A stretch of DNA of 16,179 nt from Candidatus Fermentibacterota bacterium (GCA_030607835.1 JAUWJE010000010.1:1-16179), one strand, 5' to 3'. Shown: positions 1-8,094, counted from the stretch's first letter. A program made the numbers and translations. The notes: generated from the sequence alone by a model not told the origin.

Positions 1-1
1 C

Positions 2-769
2 GCAGGACCGGTTGATCTGGCAGACGGGGACGTCCTTCATCTCGTTGGTGGATGGGTTGTTGGATTGGGTCTAGCCGGAGCACGTGAAGCAGCAGACAAT
101 ATGCTGGATGCTTACTACCGTGATGGAGGCTGGGGAGTACCCGAGCTTCCGCCTACTCCGATTCTATTCTACGAAGCCGGTGACGGTCAGGTGCAACTCG
201 AATGGGGTGCGAACGCTGAATCTTACGCTGGTCTTGGTGGATACAACATCTATAGAGCACCCTTCGAACCGGCTAACTGGACCCATGTTGCATCAGTTGC
301 TCCCGGTGTTTTCAGATACACCGATACCGACGTTACAAACGGGTATCCCTACTACTACATAGTCTGTGCATACGATGAAGAAACAGGTGTGGAAAGCACC
401 AAGTCGAACTACAAGCAGAGTATTGAGGGATCACCTCTTCCAGTGACACCAGTCATGGGTACTGATGCTAACTGGAAAGAGAATGTGCAGGTTGTGCCGA
501 ACCCTTATAGAGGTTCAGCAGCGTGGGAAGAGACCTATTTAGACAAAATAGCTTTCACACATCTGCCTGCCATGTGTAACATTCATATCTACACACTTGC
601 CGGTGATCACGTGAAGACCCTTGAACATCGCAGCTGGAGTGGAAACGAAGGCACGGCGTTCTGGGATCTGCTCAGCAGGAATGATCAGGAAGTCACGTCC
701 GGTCTTTACATTTTCCGTGTTGAGACCGAAGATGACTTTGTAATCGGCAAATTTGCCATCATTAGGTAG
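2..769 (+). CDS. Secreted protein, 3' end: fibronectin-III-like domain plus FlgD/type IX sorting-like C-terminus (5' truncated)
   Basis: The reading frame is open from the first bases of the window, so this is the last 255 residues of a longer protein. The first ~50 residues are the tail of an unrecognised domain. Residues ~55-145 look like a fibronectin-III-like beta sandwich (LEWGANAESY, GGYNIYRAP, YTDTDVTNGYPYYYIVCAYD). The last ~95 residues start with VVPNPYRGSAAWE and run through IHIYTLAGDHVKTL, TSGLYIFRVE and GKFAIIR. This is the pattern of FlgD-Ig-like or type IX sorting-type C-terminal domains of exported FCB-group proteins. It is probably secreted or surface-held, but the catalytic or binding part lies upstream of the window. 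The next gene, a PorV/PorQ-like barrel, starts 13 bases later, which fits an export-linked operon. The enzymatic role cannot be told. The fold call is by pattern recognition. Confidence 0.85.
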   Translation, partial: AGPVDLADGDVLHLVGGWVVGLGLAGAREAADNMLDAYYRDGGWGVPELPPTPILFYEAGDGQVQLEWGANAESYAGLGGYNIYRAPFEPANWTHVASVAPGVFRYTDTDVTNGYPYYYIVCAYDEETGVESTKSNYKQSIEGSPLPVTPVMGTDANWKENVQVVPNPYRGSAAWEETYLDKIAFTHLPAMCNIHIYTLAGDHVKTLEHRSWSGNEGTAFWDLLSRNDQEVTSGLYIFRVETEDDFVIGKFAIIR

Positions 770-782
770 GAGAGGAGTGACC

Positions 783-1766
783 ATGAAGTATACAGGTATA
801 ATCCTAACCGTAGCGGTCGCCGTTTTCCTGCTGTTCCCGACATTTGCCGAGGCATCGACCTTTGCCAAAGTCGGGACTGCCGGTGCTCAGTTCCTGAAAC
901 TGGGACTGGGCGCTCGCGGAACCGCGATGGGTGGAGCGTTTGTCGCTACCGCTGATGATCCAAGTGCTGCATACTGGAATCCGGCCTGTCTTGTTAACGT
1001 GCCCGGAACGCAGGTGCAGTTCACTGGTACGCAGTGGTTTGGAGATATTCTCTACGGTGGTGCTGTTGTATCAAAAGAGTTCAGTGGAATAGGAACTTTC
1101 GCTGTTCAGTATGCGATGCTGCACTCCGGCGATATGGACGTAACCACCGTTGAACAACCCGAAGGAACGGGAGAGACTTTTGTATGCACTGACTGGGTTG
1201 CAGGTCTTTCTTTTTCAAGAATGCTTACTGACAGATTCAGCGCGGGTCTTACCGTGAAGTATGTCAGAGAGCAGTGGGATGATGTCGCTGCTGGTGGAAT
1301 TGCTGTTGATATTGGTACTCTTTACGACACGGGTTTCAAAACCCTTCGTATTGGAATGGCCATACAGCACTTCGGTGGCGAGCTTACTCCTGATGGGGAT
1401 TACACTACGTGGTTCAGCGGAGGCGATTCTCTGGAAGTATATGAATCATACTCAATGCCAATGACTTTCAGACTTGGAATGGCGATGGATATCATCAACA
1501 GAGGATCACACTTCCTCACAGTCGAAGTTGATGGAGTTCATCCAAGTGACAATTTGGAACAGCTTGGAATCGGTGCCGAGTACTGGTTCAACAATATGTT
1601 CGCCCTTCGCGGCGGATACCGTATTAACACGGATGAAGAGGGTCTTACGGCTGGAGCAGGATTTAATATCCCTGTTGGCAGCAATACTATTACCCTCGAT
1701 TACGCCTATGCGGATTGGAACAGACTGGAAATGGTTCATAGAGCCAGTCTTGGGTTCGCATTTTAG
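783..1766 (+). CDS. PorV/PorQ-family outer-membrane beta-barrel protein
   Basis: This 327-residue protein begins with a Sec signal peptide (MKYTGIILTVAVAVFLLFPTF, likely cut near AEA). The mature start, with KVGTAGAQFLKLGLGARGTAMGGAF, ATADDPSAAYWNPA and later strands, is the signature of the PorV/PorQ (UPF0164-like) family. PorV in Bacteroidetes is an outer-membrane barrel that works with the type IX secretion system and its sortase-like attachment step. The protein ends in alternating strands and a terminal aromatic (ASLGFAF), as expected of a barrel assembled by BAM. The start at 783 is chosen over an in-frame ATG at 753 because AGGAGAGGAG lies just upstream of it and the signal peptide begins there. 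The preceding gene encodes a sorting-domain protein, and the gene at 4389 ends in a type A sorting domain, so a role in their export is a reasonable inference. No other type IX core gene is present. Confidence 0.88.
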   Translation: MKYTGIILTVAVAVFLLFPTFAEASTFAKVGTAGAQFLKLGLGARGTAMGGAFVATADDPSAAYWNPACLVNVPGTQVQFTGTQWFGDILYGGAVVSKEFSGIGTFAVQYAMLHSGDMDVTTVEQPEGTGETFVCTDWVAGLSFSRMLTDRFSAGLTVKYVREQWDDVAAGGIAVDIGTLYDTGFKTLRIGMAIQHFGGELTPDGDYTTWFSGGDSLEVYESYSMPMTFRLGMAMDIINRGSHFLTVEVDGVHPSDNLEQLGIGAEYWFNNMFALRGGYRINTDEEGLTAGAGFNIPVGSNTITLDYAYADWNRLEMVHRASLGFAF

Positions 1767-1784
1767 CTGACTTTTAGTAACCCG

Positions 1785-1811
1785 CGGGGCAGGTGACTTA
1801 TCCCTGCCCCG
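1785..1811 (+). other. GC-rich hairpin between the barrel gene and the first GWxTD gene
   Basis: A 9-bp perfect stem, CGGGGCAGG with CCTGCCCCG, encloses a 9-base loop in the 63-base gap between two co-directional genes. No T-run follows, so it is a poor intrinsic terminator. It could be an mRNA-processing or stability element, or a partial terminator that sets relative expression of the barrel and the GWxTD proteins. The structure is seen; its role is inference. Confidence 0.5.
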
Positions 1812-1829
1812 GTCGGTCGGAAGGAATGA

Positions 1830-2981
1830 ATGACACTTATTGCACTGGTACTTTCGGTACTCACCGGCTTCCAGGTAATCTGGAATGTTGAACCTGCCCA
1901 TGGGCAGGAGGGTGGCTCAGTACACATGACTGTGCACCTTGATCAAGATGATCTCCTCTTTGTGACAGAGGATGGATCGGAGGCCGCTTCCTGGGAAGTT
2001 GCCGCGGTCATTGATGGTGAGTTAAGCGTGAGAAACAGTGGATCAGTATCAAAGAACGAATTACCGGTAATCGAGACACTTTCAATTCTGAATGTACCAA
2101 CAGGCAGTCATTTGCTGACAGTTGTTATGAGGGATCTTGAAACCGGCAGGAGCTATTCATGGGAGGAAGAAATAGAAGTCCCCATGATGGATAGCGCCTT
2201 CTGGTCTTCAGGTGGCCTTCAAATTCTTGAGGGAACGAAACAGAGAGCTTCTGGCTCAACCGAAGTTGTCTGGAACGTATACTCTCCTTCAACGTCTGAC
2301 GAGCCCGACTCCCTTTATGCCGCGTATGTCCTGAGGGATGTGAGCGGTGTTACCAGGAGAGAGGGTTGGATGAATATGACTGTTTCTGGAAGTAGTTCTG
2401 AATTTACAGCATCAATTGATATCAATAATCTTGACTCGGGTGAGTATGAAATACTTACTGTTGTCATGCACAATGATGAGATTGTTGCTGCTTCTAGAAA
2501 TAGACTCGATCTTCTTCAGTCCTGGGATGTCTGGGGCGAAGACCCTGATCTGACTAAGAGATTAATCAGACCAATTGCGAGTTCAGCAGAACTGAGGACT
2601 CTCGACAACACGGAAGGACCATCCAGCCGAAATGCTGTGATGGCAGAATTCTGGCAGAAGAGAGACCCCTCGCCGGGAACCGTTCGGAATGAATATCTGG
2701 AGGAGTATCTTACAAGGCTTGACTATATAGAGGATCACTTCTCTGTTCTCAATACAATGGGTATCAATACGGACCGGGGAAGAGTATATATTCTCCTGGG
2801 TGAACCGGATATCACCGAGAACAGACCACTTGAGAATTACGATCTTCCAAGTCAGACCTGGACGTATTTTACACCACCTCTGGAAGTAAGTTTCATTGAT
2901 CACTTCGGATATGGAGAGTTCGAACTTTATACGGAATGGGAGGAGGTCAGGAATGCCTGGGAAAGGCATAGGATTTTCTAG
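1830..2981 (+). CDS. GWxTD-domain secreted/periplasmic protein (first of a tandem pair)
   Basis: This 383-residue protein has an N-terminal signal peptide (MTLIALVLSVLTGFQVIWNV, likely cut after AHG near residue 25). Residues ~30-225 look like one or two beta-sandwich domains. Residues ~270-375 form a GWxTD-type domain, with the lead-in AEFWQKRDPSPGTVRNEYLEEYLTR and then TDRGRVYILLGEPD. The eponymous GW is degenerate here: it reads MGINTDRGR, with Ile-Asn where the family has Trp-x. GWxTD proteins are found in FCB-group and related bacteria, and their biochemical role is not known to me. The start follows AAGGA at 1821-1825 with short spacing. The gene overlaps the next one by 29 bases in another frame. 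Both GWxTD proteins are probably made together and may form a pair at the envelope. Confidence 0.82.
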   Translation: MTLIALVLSVLTGFQVIWNVEPAHGQEGGSVHMTVHLDQDDLLFVTEDGSEAASWEVAAVIDGELSVRNSGSVSKNELPVIETLSILNVPTGSHLLTVVMRDLETGRSYSWEEEIEVPMMDSAFWSSGGLQILEGTKQRASGSTEVVWNVYSPSTSDEPDSLYAAYVLRDVSGVTRREGWMNMTVSGSSSEFTASIDINNLDSGEYEILTVVMHNDEIVAASRNRLDLLQSWDVWGEDPDLTKRLIRPIASSAELRTLDNTEGPSSRNAVMAEFWQKRDPSPGTVRNEYLEEYLTRLDYIEDHFSVLNTMGINTDRGRVYILLGEPDITENRPLENYDLPSQTWTYFTPPLEVSFIDHFGYGEFELYTEWEEVRNAWERHRIF

Positions 2982-4284
2982 AACCATTACGCTTCTGGCG
3001 ATCTGTGGAATCGCTGGTGGTTCGAATCTCGCTTCGCTCAGCCAGGGAGATATCCGTTTTGGAATCGATACAGCGCTTTTCGATTACACCGGAACTGGTT
3101 CTCTCGGTTTGGAAATCTATCAGCAGCTGGATCTGGAGCAGTTGTCCATGGATCAGGATTCAATGGCAAGGTTTTCTACGCTTATTGTACTGATATCCGA
3201 AAATGGAGACACTGTTGCGGTTGACCAATGGAATTCAGAGTCTATCTGGGCTCAGAACAGGTCAGTTGTAAATAGTACTGTTCTTGCTGTTACACCGGGA
3301 GAATACGTTCTGAATGTGGTTGTAACTGATGTTGGAAACGGAAGAGAGGGACAATTGTCCCGGAGCGTTGAGATTGAATCTCCCGAACATCTAAGTGAGA
3401 TTGAACTCGCCAAAGCTACTGTTCCGGCTCAGGAGGAATCGTTTAACCCTCTTAGAAAGGGTGAACTGATAATATTCCCTGCAGCAAGCGGGAGTTTTAC
3501 ACTTCCCGGAGAGCATACGCTTTACTGCTACGTAGCGATATATGACGCAGGTGGCTGCACTCTAAGCATACAGAGTCGACTGCAAAGTTATGCCGGAGAA
3601 ACCATATTCGCTCGACCCTGGGTACCCTTGTCGGTGCCCGATGGCGCGAATGCGATTGGTCTGGTAGATAGTCTCGACTTATCTGTTGTAAGAAACTCCG
3701 GTCTGCATAGAGTGGTTTTTGCAATTGTCATTCAGGGTGATACCCTTGAAGTAGAAAAATTCCTGATGGTGGGAAGGGAGGCGGAATTCGCTTCCGAATC
3801 CGGCGGGGAATCGTCGGAGGAAGTGACTGTTCTGCCTTATCCTGCGCATTTCAGACTTATTCTATCTGCCAGGGAACGCGATATTTATGACAATCTTGAT
3901 GAGGATGCCATTGTAAGGTTCTATTCTGCCTACTGGCAGGGACGAACGGAGCAGCGTCAGCAATTCGAAACCCACTGCAGTGAAAGCGAGAGATACGCTA
4001 GTGCTTTTAGAGATGGCTGGGAAACCGACCGGGGGAGAGTATACGTTATCTACGGTCCCCCAGATGATATTGAAGCTGTTCTCTTCCAGGGAGACCTGGT
4101 CCCTCATGAAATCTGGTTCTACTACGAAAGCATGAATGAAAGGTTCATTTTTGCTGACAGGAGGGCGGTAGGAGAATACGAACAGATCTTCTCCACACTT
4201 GTAGGAGAAGTCAGCTATTCGAACTGGGAGGAAATGCTTTCACCTATCAATACCGGAACAAGTGAAAGCATAGAGCTCTTCTAG
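2953..4284 (+). CDS. GWxTD-domain secreted/periplasmic protein (second of a tandem pair)
   Basis: The protein is 443 residues from the chosen start. It begins with a short basic stretch and a hydrophobic run (SRTITLLAICGIAGG), consistent with a signal peptide. A long beta-rich middle follows. A canonical GWxTD block then appears, with FRDGWETDRGRVYVIYGPPDD at about residues 352-372 and HEIWFYYESMNERFIFAD after it. The start at 2953 is preferred to the in-frame ATG at 2896 because AGGAGG at 2941-2946 sits six bases upstream and the hydrophobic signal begins right after it. That places the start inside the 3' end of the preceding GWxTD gene (29-base overlap), which suggests translational coupling. 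It is not a frameshifted continuation of the first protein: each has its own signal peptide and its own complete GWxTD block. Function unknown. Confidence 0.82.
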   Translation: MPGKGIGFSRTITLLAICGIAGGSNLASLSQGDIRFGIDTALFDYTGTGSLGLEIYQQLDLEQLSMDQDSMARFSTLIVLISENGDTVAVDQWNSESIWAQNRSVVNSTVLAVTPGEYVLNVVVTDVGNGREGQLSRSVEIESPEHLSEIELAKATVPAQEESFNPLRKGELIIFPAASGSFTLPGEHTLYCYVAIYDAGGCTLSIQSRLQSYAGETIFARPWVPLSVPDGANAIGLVDSLDLSVVRNSGLHRVVFAIVIQGDTLEVEKFLMVGREAEFASESGGESSEEVTVLPYPAHFRLILSARERDIYDNLDEDAIVRFYSAYWQGRTEQRQQFETHCSESERYASAFRDGWETDRGRVYVIYGPPDDIEAVLFQGDLVPHEIWFYYESMNERFIFADRRAVGEYEQIFSTLVGEVSYSNWEEMLSPINTGTSESIELF

Positions 4285-4305
4285 GATGAAAGGTGAAGGA
4301 AAATA

Positions 4306-4392
4306 ATGCCTGAAAGCGCAAAGCTTTGTGAATGGGCATACAGTTTTGTTGATGCGGTTCACATACCGCTTAAAGTAGGAGGTCGAATATGA
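4306..4392 (+). CDS. Possible 28-residue coupled small ORF
   Basis: A short frame (begins MPESAKLCEW, ends PLKVGGRI) fills most of the gap between the second GWxTD gene and the large secreted protein gene. It has AAGGA at 4296-4300 just ahead of its ATG. Its TGA overlaps the next gene's ATG as ATGA, the classic layout of translational coupling. An even shorter frame, MKGEGK at 4286-4306, shares its TAA with this ATG. There is no signal peptide and no family is recognised. It could be a real leader peptide or chance, because 28 codons is short enough to be open by luck. The ribosome site and the exact overlap are seen; function is unknown. Confidence 0.3.
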   Translation: MPESAKLCEWAYSFVDAVHIPLKVGGRI

Positions 4393-6842
4393 TATTTTTT
4401 GCGGGATCGCGCAGGATTGGTTTGTTTACCGTCCTGGCGGCGCTCCTGTTACCGGCCCTTGGAGTAGGTGTGGCAAGTGCTGACATGAGTGTCGGGGATA
4501 CTGTAATGCTTAAAGTTCCCGATCTTTCACAGTTCCCGAGTGCAATCGAGGAACATCAGTTTACTTGTCGGGCCGTTACGACGCACGCCTACTGGCTGGT
4601 GCAGGACACAATTTCGGTTAAGACAGGTACTGGACCTGGGGTTTTTGGTAATCCTGTCTGGGATACCCTGATGACCCAGGGTCAACTGGATACACTAACC
4701 GGTGATTTCGAAGGAAACGGAGTCGATGTCTACGGGACCGTCACAGAGTATCTCGGGGATATCCCGGATACGGATGACGATCCGAGGGTCTGGATTGTAT
4801 TTGCCACAATTACTGATTTTTACAATACAAACCCCGGCGATAGACAGGTAATGGTGTATGTAAACCCTGAGGATGTTGATGGAAGCGGAAGCTTCAACAA
4901 TCATGACATCGTCTACATCAATGTACATTCATACAGTACAAGCCCCTCACAGCTGGCAGATATCGCCAGGTGGGCCAGGCTGTATAACGTACCGACCGGT
5001 CTGGGCGAGCTTCTCAGAACGGCGGTCAAGCCTAATGAGAATCCTTGGGTTACTAGAGGACTTGGTGCGGCATGTCAGTACCTGTGCTATGGTCTTACAA
5101 CCACATATGACGGGAATGGACCAGGCCTGCTTTACGATCTTAAGAAGTTCAAGGCAGGTGCTGATATTGAACTTACCTACTGGCAGACTGGTAAAGAAAG
5201 CGCACACATGAAGGATTACGCCCTCGCCAGAGGTGCTGAGTTCACCTGGATGATGTATATGGCTCAGCGTTTTGGGGACTCCGTCTTCAACTCCATTGCT
5301 CAATCCGACACGACTTCCATGCTCAATATGGCAAGAGCAATAGATTCATCAGTTCCTGATGATGTTGCAATCCAGACCAATGTTGTACCTATCTACAACG
5401 ACTGGCTTATCTGCAACCTTGTCAATGACTTGAAAGATGAATCATTCGGAGGGATATATACGTATGATATAATCCCCGGAGATGTTGACTTCGGTTGCAT
5501 AGGCTTTTCAAGTTCATTTGCACACCGCTTTGGAACAGCAACATCTTACCCGATAGATGTATGGATAGCTGATGAAGGTGATGGAATGATGGCTCCGATC
5601 TGGGCCGGACAGTACGTTGAATTTGCCGGTGACTACGCCGATTACCCGACCATGTACTTCAATGGCATGTATTCGGATGACGGCGGATCCGGTACAATAC
5701 TCAACGGAAAATGGACCGGACAAGCTGTAGTAGTCAATGCTGACACAACCGAGATTCTTTCTATTGACGCCGTTACTCTGAACGATTTCTACACTGGCTC
5801 ATTCGAACTTTCGGGTGGTCTGACCTATCTGGTCACTACAAACAACAATGAGGGTGGACAGACTGGTCTCAGGTACGTTCTATCACAGGATACGGATTTA
5901 CCTTACGTTCTTCTGTCGGCCCATCAGAATACTGTTAACGATCAGTACATCACTCTCTACACTACTTTGTATGATGATGGTATTCCGGAAGGATTTGACT
6001 GGTACGGACCGATCTTCCATGCGATAACTTCTGACAGTTCCGGTCTTTTTGGTATGTCAGAATTTTACGAAACTATCTGGTCCCACAGATTCACCGCATG
6101 GGAAGCAGGAGCCTACACTCTACAGATCGCAGGTTATGACAGTACAGGGTTCGACTTTGCTAATAGCATTGCTGTAGCTGTTGACTATGTCACATCAGAT
6201 GGTGCGACACTGAGTGTAAATGACATACATCTGAATGTCGCTGCTGGAGCTGCGGCTCCAGGTACGATGCTCAGCATGTGTGAATCAAGCATGCTCGGTC
6301 TTGCCATTGACGCGCAGACTTCTCTTGAAGCTGCTCGCGGTCAGATGACTGGCATTCTTGCTGGACCGGTAAGCATTCCATCTATTAATGCTGTGATATC
6401 TTTCCCTGCTGAGAACTCTGAAGGTGCTGTATACAATTACACTGCCGACGGATGGATCAGACTGGAAAGCTGGTATCAGAGCGGTAGAATGAGTGCTACG
6501 GTCACCGATGGTGGAAATTATGCCTTTGGCTCGTCTCCCGGTGTATCATCACCGGAGATTCCTGGCAATTTCCGCTTTGGCGGAACATATCCGAACCCGT
6601 TCAGCGCAGAAGCTGCAATCAGTTTCTCACTGCCGTCAACGGGGCATGTTAATGTAACAATCTACGACATGACCGGTAGAGCCATCAGGACTCTTACCGA
6701 CACGGAGATGATGGCAGCTCAACATAGTCTTATCTGGGATGGTCTCGATGAAACCGGCCATGCAGTCGGAGCGGGAGTTTACTTCTGCAGACTGCAGGCA
6801 TGTGGAGAGACAGTCACCCAGAAGATGCTTCGGATAGAGTAG
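4389..6842 (+). CDS. Large secreted protein with an apparently inactivated M30-like metallopeptidase domain and a type A sorting C-terminus
   Basis: This 817-residue protein has a signal peptide (hydrophobic run GLFTVLAALLLPALGVGVAS, likely cut near residue 31). Residues ~35-345 resemble secreted metallopeptidases of the M30/hyicolysin-like kind: VWIVFATITDFY, an acidic DVDGSGSFNNHD loop (162-173) that may bind calcium, DIVYIN, PNENPWVTRGLGAACQYLCYG, and a helical YALARGAEFTWMMYMAQRFG. Where active relatives have LAHEFQHM, this protein has LADIARWARLYN (189-200), and NEG is replaced by TRG. No HExxH occurs nearby, so it is probably not a zinc peptidase. Residues ~355-715 look beta-rich. The end, from YPNPFSAEAAISFSLP through VTIYDMTGRAIRTL, WDGLDETGHAVGAGVYFCRL to KMLRIE, is a type A type IX sorting domain. 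The start follows AGGAGGT. The peptidase relation is from motif order only. Confidence 0.85.
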   Translation: MIFFAGSRRIGLFTVLAALLLPALGVGVASADMSVGDTVMLKVPDLSQFPSAIEEHQFTCRAVTTHAYWLVQDTISVKTGTGPGVFGNPVWDTLMTQGQLDTLTGDFEGNGVDVYGTVTEYLGDIPDTDDDPRVWIVFATITDFYNTNPGDRQVMVYVNPEDVDGSGSFNNHDIVYINVHSYSTSPSQLADIARWARLYNVPTGLGELLRTAVKPNENPWVTRGLGAACQYLCYGLTTTYDGNGPGLLYDLKKFKAGADIELTYWQTGKESAHMKDYALARGAEFTWMMYMAQRFGDSVFNSIAQSDTTSMLNMARAIDSSVPDDVAIQTNVVPIYNDWLICNLVNDLKDESFGGIYTYDIIPGDVDFGCIGFSSSFAHRFGTATSYPIDVWIADEGDGMMAPIWAGQYVEFAGDYADYPTMYFNGMYSDDGGSGTILNGKWTGQAVVVNADTTEILSIDAVTLNDFYTGSFELSGGLTYLVTTNNNEGGQTGLRYVLSQDTDLPYVLLSAHQNTVNDQYITLYTTLYDDGIPEGFDWYGPIFHAITSDSSGLFGMSEFYETIWSHRFTAWEAGAYTLQIAGYDSTGFDFANSIAVAVDYVTSDGATLSVNDIHLNVAAGAAAPGTMLSMCESSMLGLAIDAQTSLEAARGQMTGILAGPVSIPSINAVISFPAENSEGAVYNYTADGWIRLESWYQSGRMSATVTDGGNYAFGSSPGVSSPEIPGNFRFGGTYPNPFSAEAAISFSLPSTGHVNVTIYDMTGRAIRTLTDTEMMAAQHSLIWDGLDETGHAVGAGVYFCRLQACGETVTQKMLRIE

Positions 6843-6855
6843 GAAGGAGGGAGAA

Positions 6856-7908
6856 ATGAAACATAGAATAGCAATAGCAATCCTGGGCTCCCTCGTACTG
6901 CTGAGTAGTTGCGGAGTCGAGAGTCCAGTGCTTCCCGAGCCGTACTTCTATCAGGGATTCCTTGATCGAGGATGGGCTCAGTATGCAGTTGGCAATTTTT
7001 CAAATGCTCAGGGCACTGGTGCCCTTGATTATTTCAAGGATGCCATAGACTGCAATGTCCAGGGTATTGAAGGGTTCGTGGGCGCGGGGTGGTCGGCGTT
7101 ATTCGTAAGCGATGAATGGCGACTAGCCGACAACTACTTCTACATGGGAATTCAGTTGGATGCCGGGGCCTTCCCGATGATGAATCCAAGTGAGTCTCAG
7201 GTACAGGATACGATGTGGACTGTCTTCGAGTGTCTGCATAAGGACCTTCCCCCGGCGGTGCTGGATCCGATACTTGAGCTGACTGCTGATTCAGGTATCG
7301 TCTGGGTAGCGGATTCAATTGAGAACATCATTGATGACGATCCAATTCCATACCGTTTCCAGCCTTTCGCGAGTGATCCGATAGCGATGTTCATAGCCGC
7401 TAACGGATTCTCCGGTACTAACTCTGTAGTGGACAGCATAGTCGGCGGAATGATCTACTTAACAACTCCACAGGCGGTAATGGACGTCGGTGGAGATGAC
7501 TACTACGTCTGGATCAATGTTGATGATCAGATAAACTACACATTCCGTACGTTCACCGCTTCAGGCAATGAGACGCAGTACTCCTATGACGCTCTTGCAG
7601 GCATCGTCATGCTGCAGGACATCAGAGGTGAAAATGGAGATCCTCTCCTTGGTGCTGCGGCTGCCTGGGGACTTGATCAGCTGAACAGTGATTACGCTTT
7701 TGGTTTAGGCAAGGACTATGTCGGACTTGAGACAATCAGCAACGTTCAGTTGAAAGGTACAGCAGCAGCGGTAGCCTATGCGAATCAGGCGTTCATGTAC
7801 GCATGGTTCACTTGCGTAAGTGAAGGCTACGGAACTTCACTTAATCCGGCTGATCCGGGATTCGTGGTCCAGTTGATGGCCGTGATCGAAGAGATGCTGA
7901 ACAGCTAG
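6856..7908 (+). CDS. Lipoprotein with TPR-like N-terminal region, function unknown
   Basis: This 350-residue protein has a clear lipoprotein signal: a basic start, a hydrophobic run, and the lipobox LLSSC with Cys at residue 19 followed by Gly, so export to the outer membrane is expected. Residues ~35-95 (GWAQYAVGNFSNAQGTGALDYFKDAIDC, GFVGAGWSALFVSDEWRLADNYFYMGI) have the size and aromatic/alanine spacing of two or three tetratricopeptide helices. The rest shows no family that I recognise. The start has a strong AAGGAGGGAG site, and it lies only 13 bases after the stop of the large secreted protein, so it is in the same operon and is the last gene before a terminator. A scaffold or assembly role for the secreted proteins upstream is possible but is inference. 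Confidence 0.82.
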   Translation: MKHRIAIAILGSLVLLSSCGVESPVLPEPYFYQGFLDRGWAQYAVGNFSNAQGTGALDYFKDAIDCNVQGIEGFVGAGWSALFVSDEWRLADNYFYMGIQLDAGAFPMMNPSESQVQDTMWTVFECLHKDLPPAVLDPILELTADSGIVWVADSIENIIDDDPIPYRFQPFASDPIAMFIAANGFSGTNSVVDSIVGGMIYLTTPQAVMDVGGDDYYVWINVDDQINYTFRTFTASGNETQYSYDALAGIVMLQDIRGENGDPLLGAAAAWGLDQLNSDYAFGLGKDYVGLETISNVQLKGTAAAVAYANQAFMYAWFTCVSEGYGTSLNPADPGFVVQLMAVIEEMLNS

Positions 7909-7934
7909 TACAGAACCATTCAGTTCTGAAAGAT

Positions 7935-7960
7935 GCCCCCTGGCAGTAATGCCAGGGGGC
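7935..7960 (+). terminator. Hairpin terminator of the secretion-linked operon
   Basis: A perfect 11-bp stem, GCCCCCTGGCA with TGCCAGGGGGC, has a GTAA loop and lies 26 bases after the lipoprotein stop. It is followed only by TTCCC, so the T-run is weak. A smaller 6-bp hairpin (CAGAAC/GTTCTG, 7911-7928) precedes it. No co-directional host gene follows before the mobile element, which supports termination here. Confidence 0.72.
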
Positions 7961-7965
7961 TTCCC

Positions 7966-7995
7966 AACAGTGCCACCCACTGTTAAAAATGACAT
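7966..7995 (+). repeat. Element repeat, left copy 1
   Basis: This 30-base unit reads AACAGTGCCACCCACT, then GTTAAAAATGACAT. It matches left copy 2 at 29 of 30 positions and lies 38 bases upstream of it. It starts five bases after the terminator stem. Confidence 0.85.
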
Positions 7996-8003
7996 CAGAG
8001 CAG

Positions 8004-8033
8004 AACAGTGCCACCCACTATTAAAAATGACAT
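8004..8033 (+). repeat. Element repeat, left copy 2
   Basis: A direct repeat of copy 1 with a single G to A change. The 8-base spacer between the copies differs from the sequence after copy 2, so this looks like two REP-like units and not one longer duplication. Confidence 0.85.
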
Positions 8034-8094
8034 TTGATCTAACCTATTTCCAGAAAAACTTGCATTCATCGGTAAAAAAGCGTACACTAAATGC

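Noticed and set aside
539..868. Minus-strand ORF of 109 codons across the first two genes
   Set aside because: It is antisense to two well-supported coding frames, has no family-like motif, and reads as a shadow.
783..1766. Presence of a full type IX secretion system
   Set aside because: Only a PorV/PorQ-like barrel and sorting-type C-termini are in the window; none of the motor, translocon or sortase genes is seen, so the system can only be inferred to exist elsewhere.
1785..1811. Hairpin as a strong intrinsic terminator splitting the operon
   Set aside because: No T-run follows and no promoter is visible before the next gene, so full termination is unlikely.
2896..2952. Longer second GWxTD protein from 2896
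   Set aside because: The stretch is a shadow of the first GWxTD gene's end; the strong AGGAGG site and signal peptide point to 2953.
2953..2981. The two GWxTD genes as one gene broken by a frameshift
   Set aside because: Each frame has its own signal peptide, ribosome site and complete GWxTD block, so they are two overlapping genes.
7966..8033. Two 30-base direct repeats with an 8-base spacer as a mini CRISPR
   Set aside because: The spacer is far too short, there is no cas gene, and the same unit occurs inverted at the other end of a transposase gene, so it is a transposon/REP repeat.
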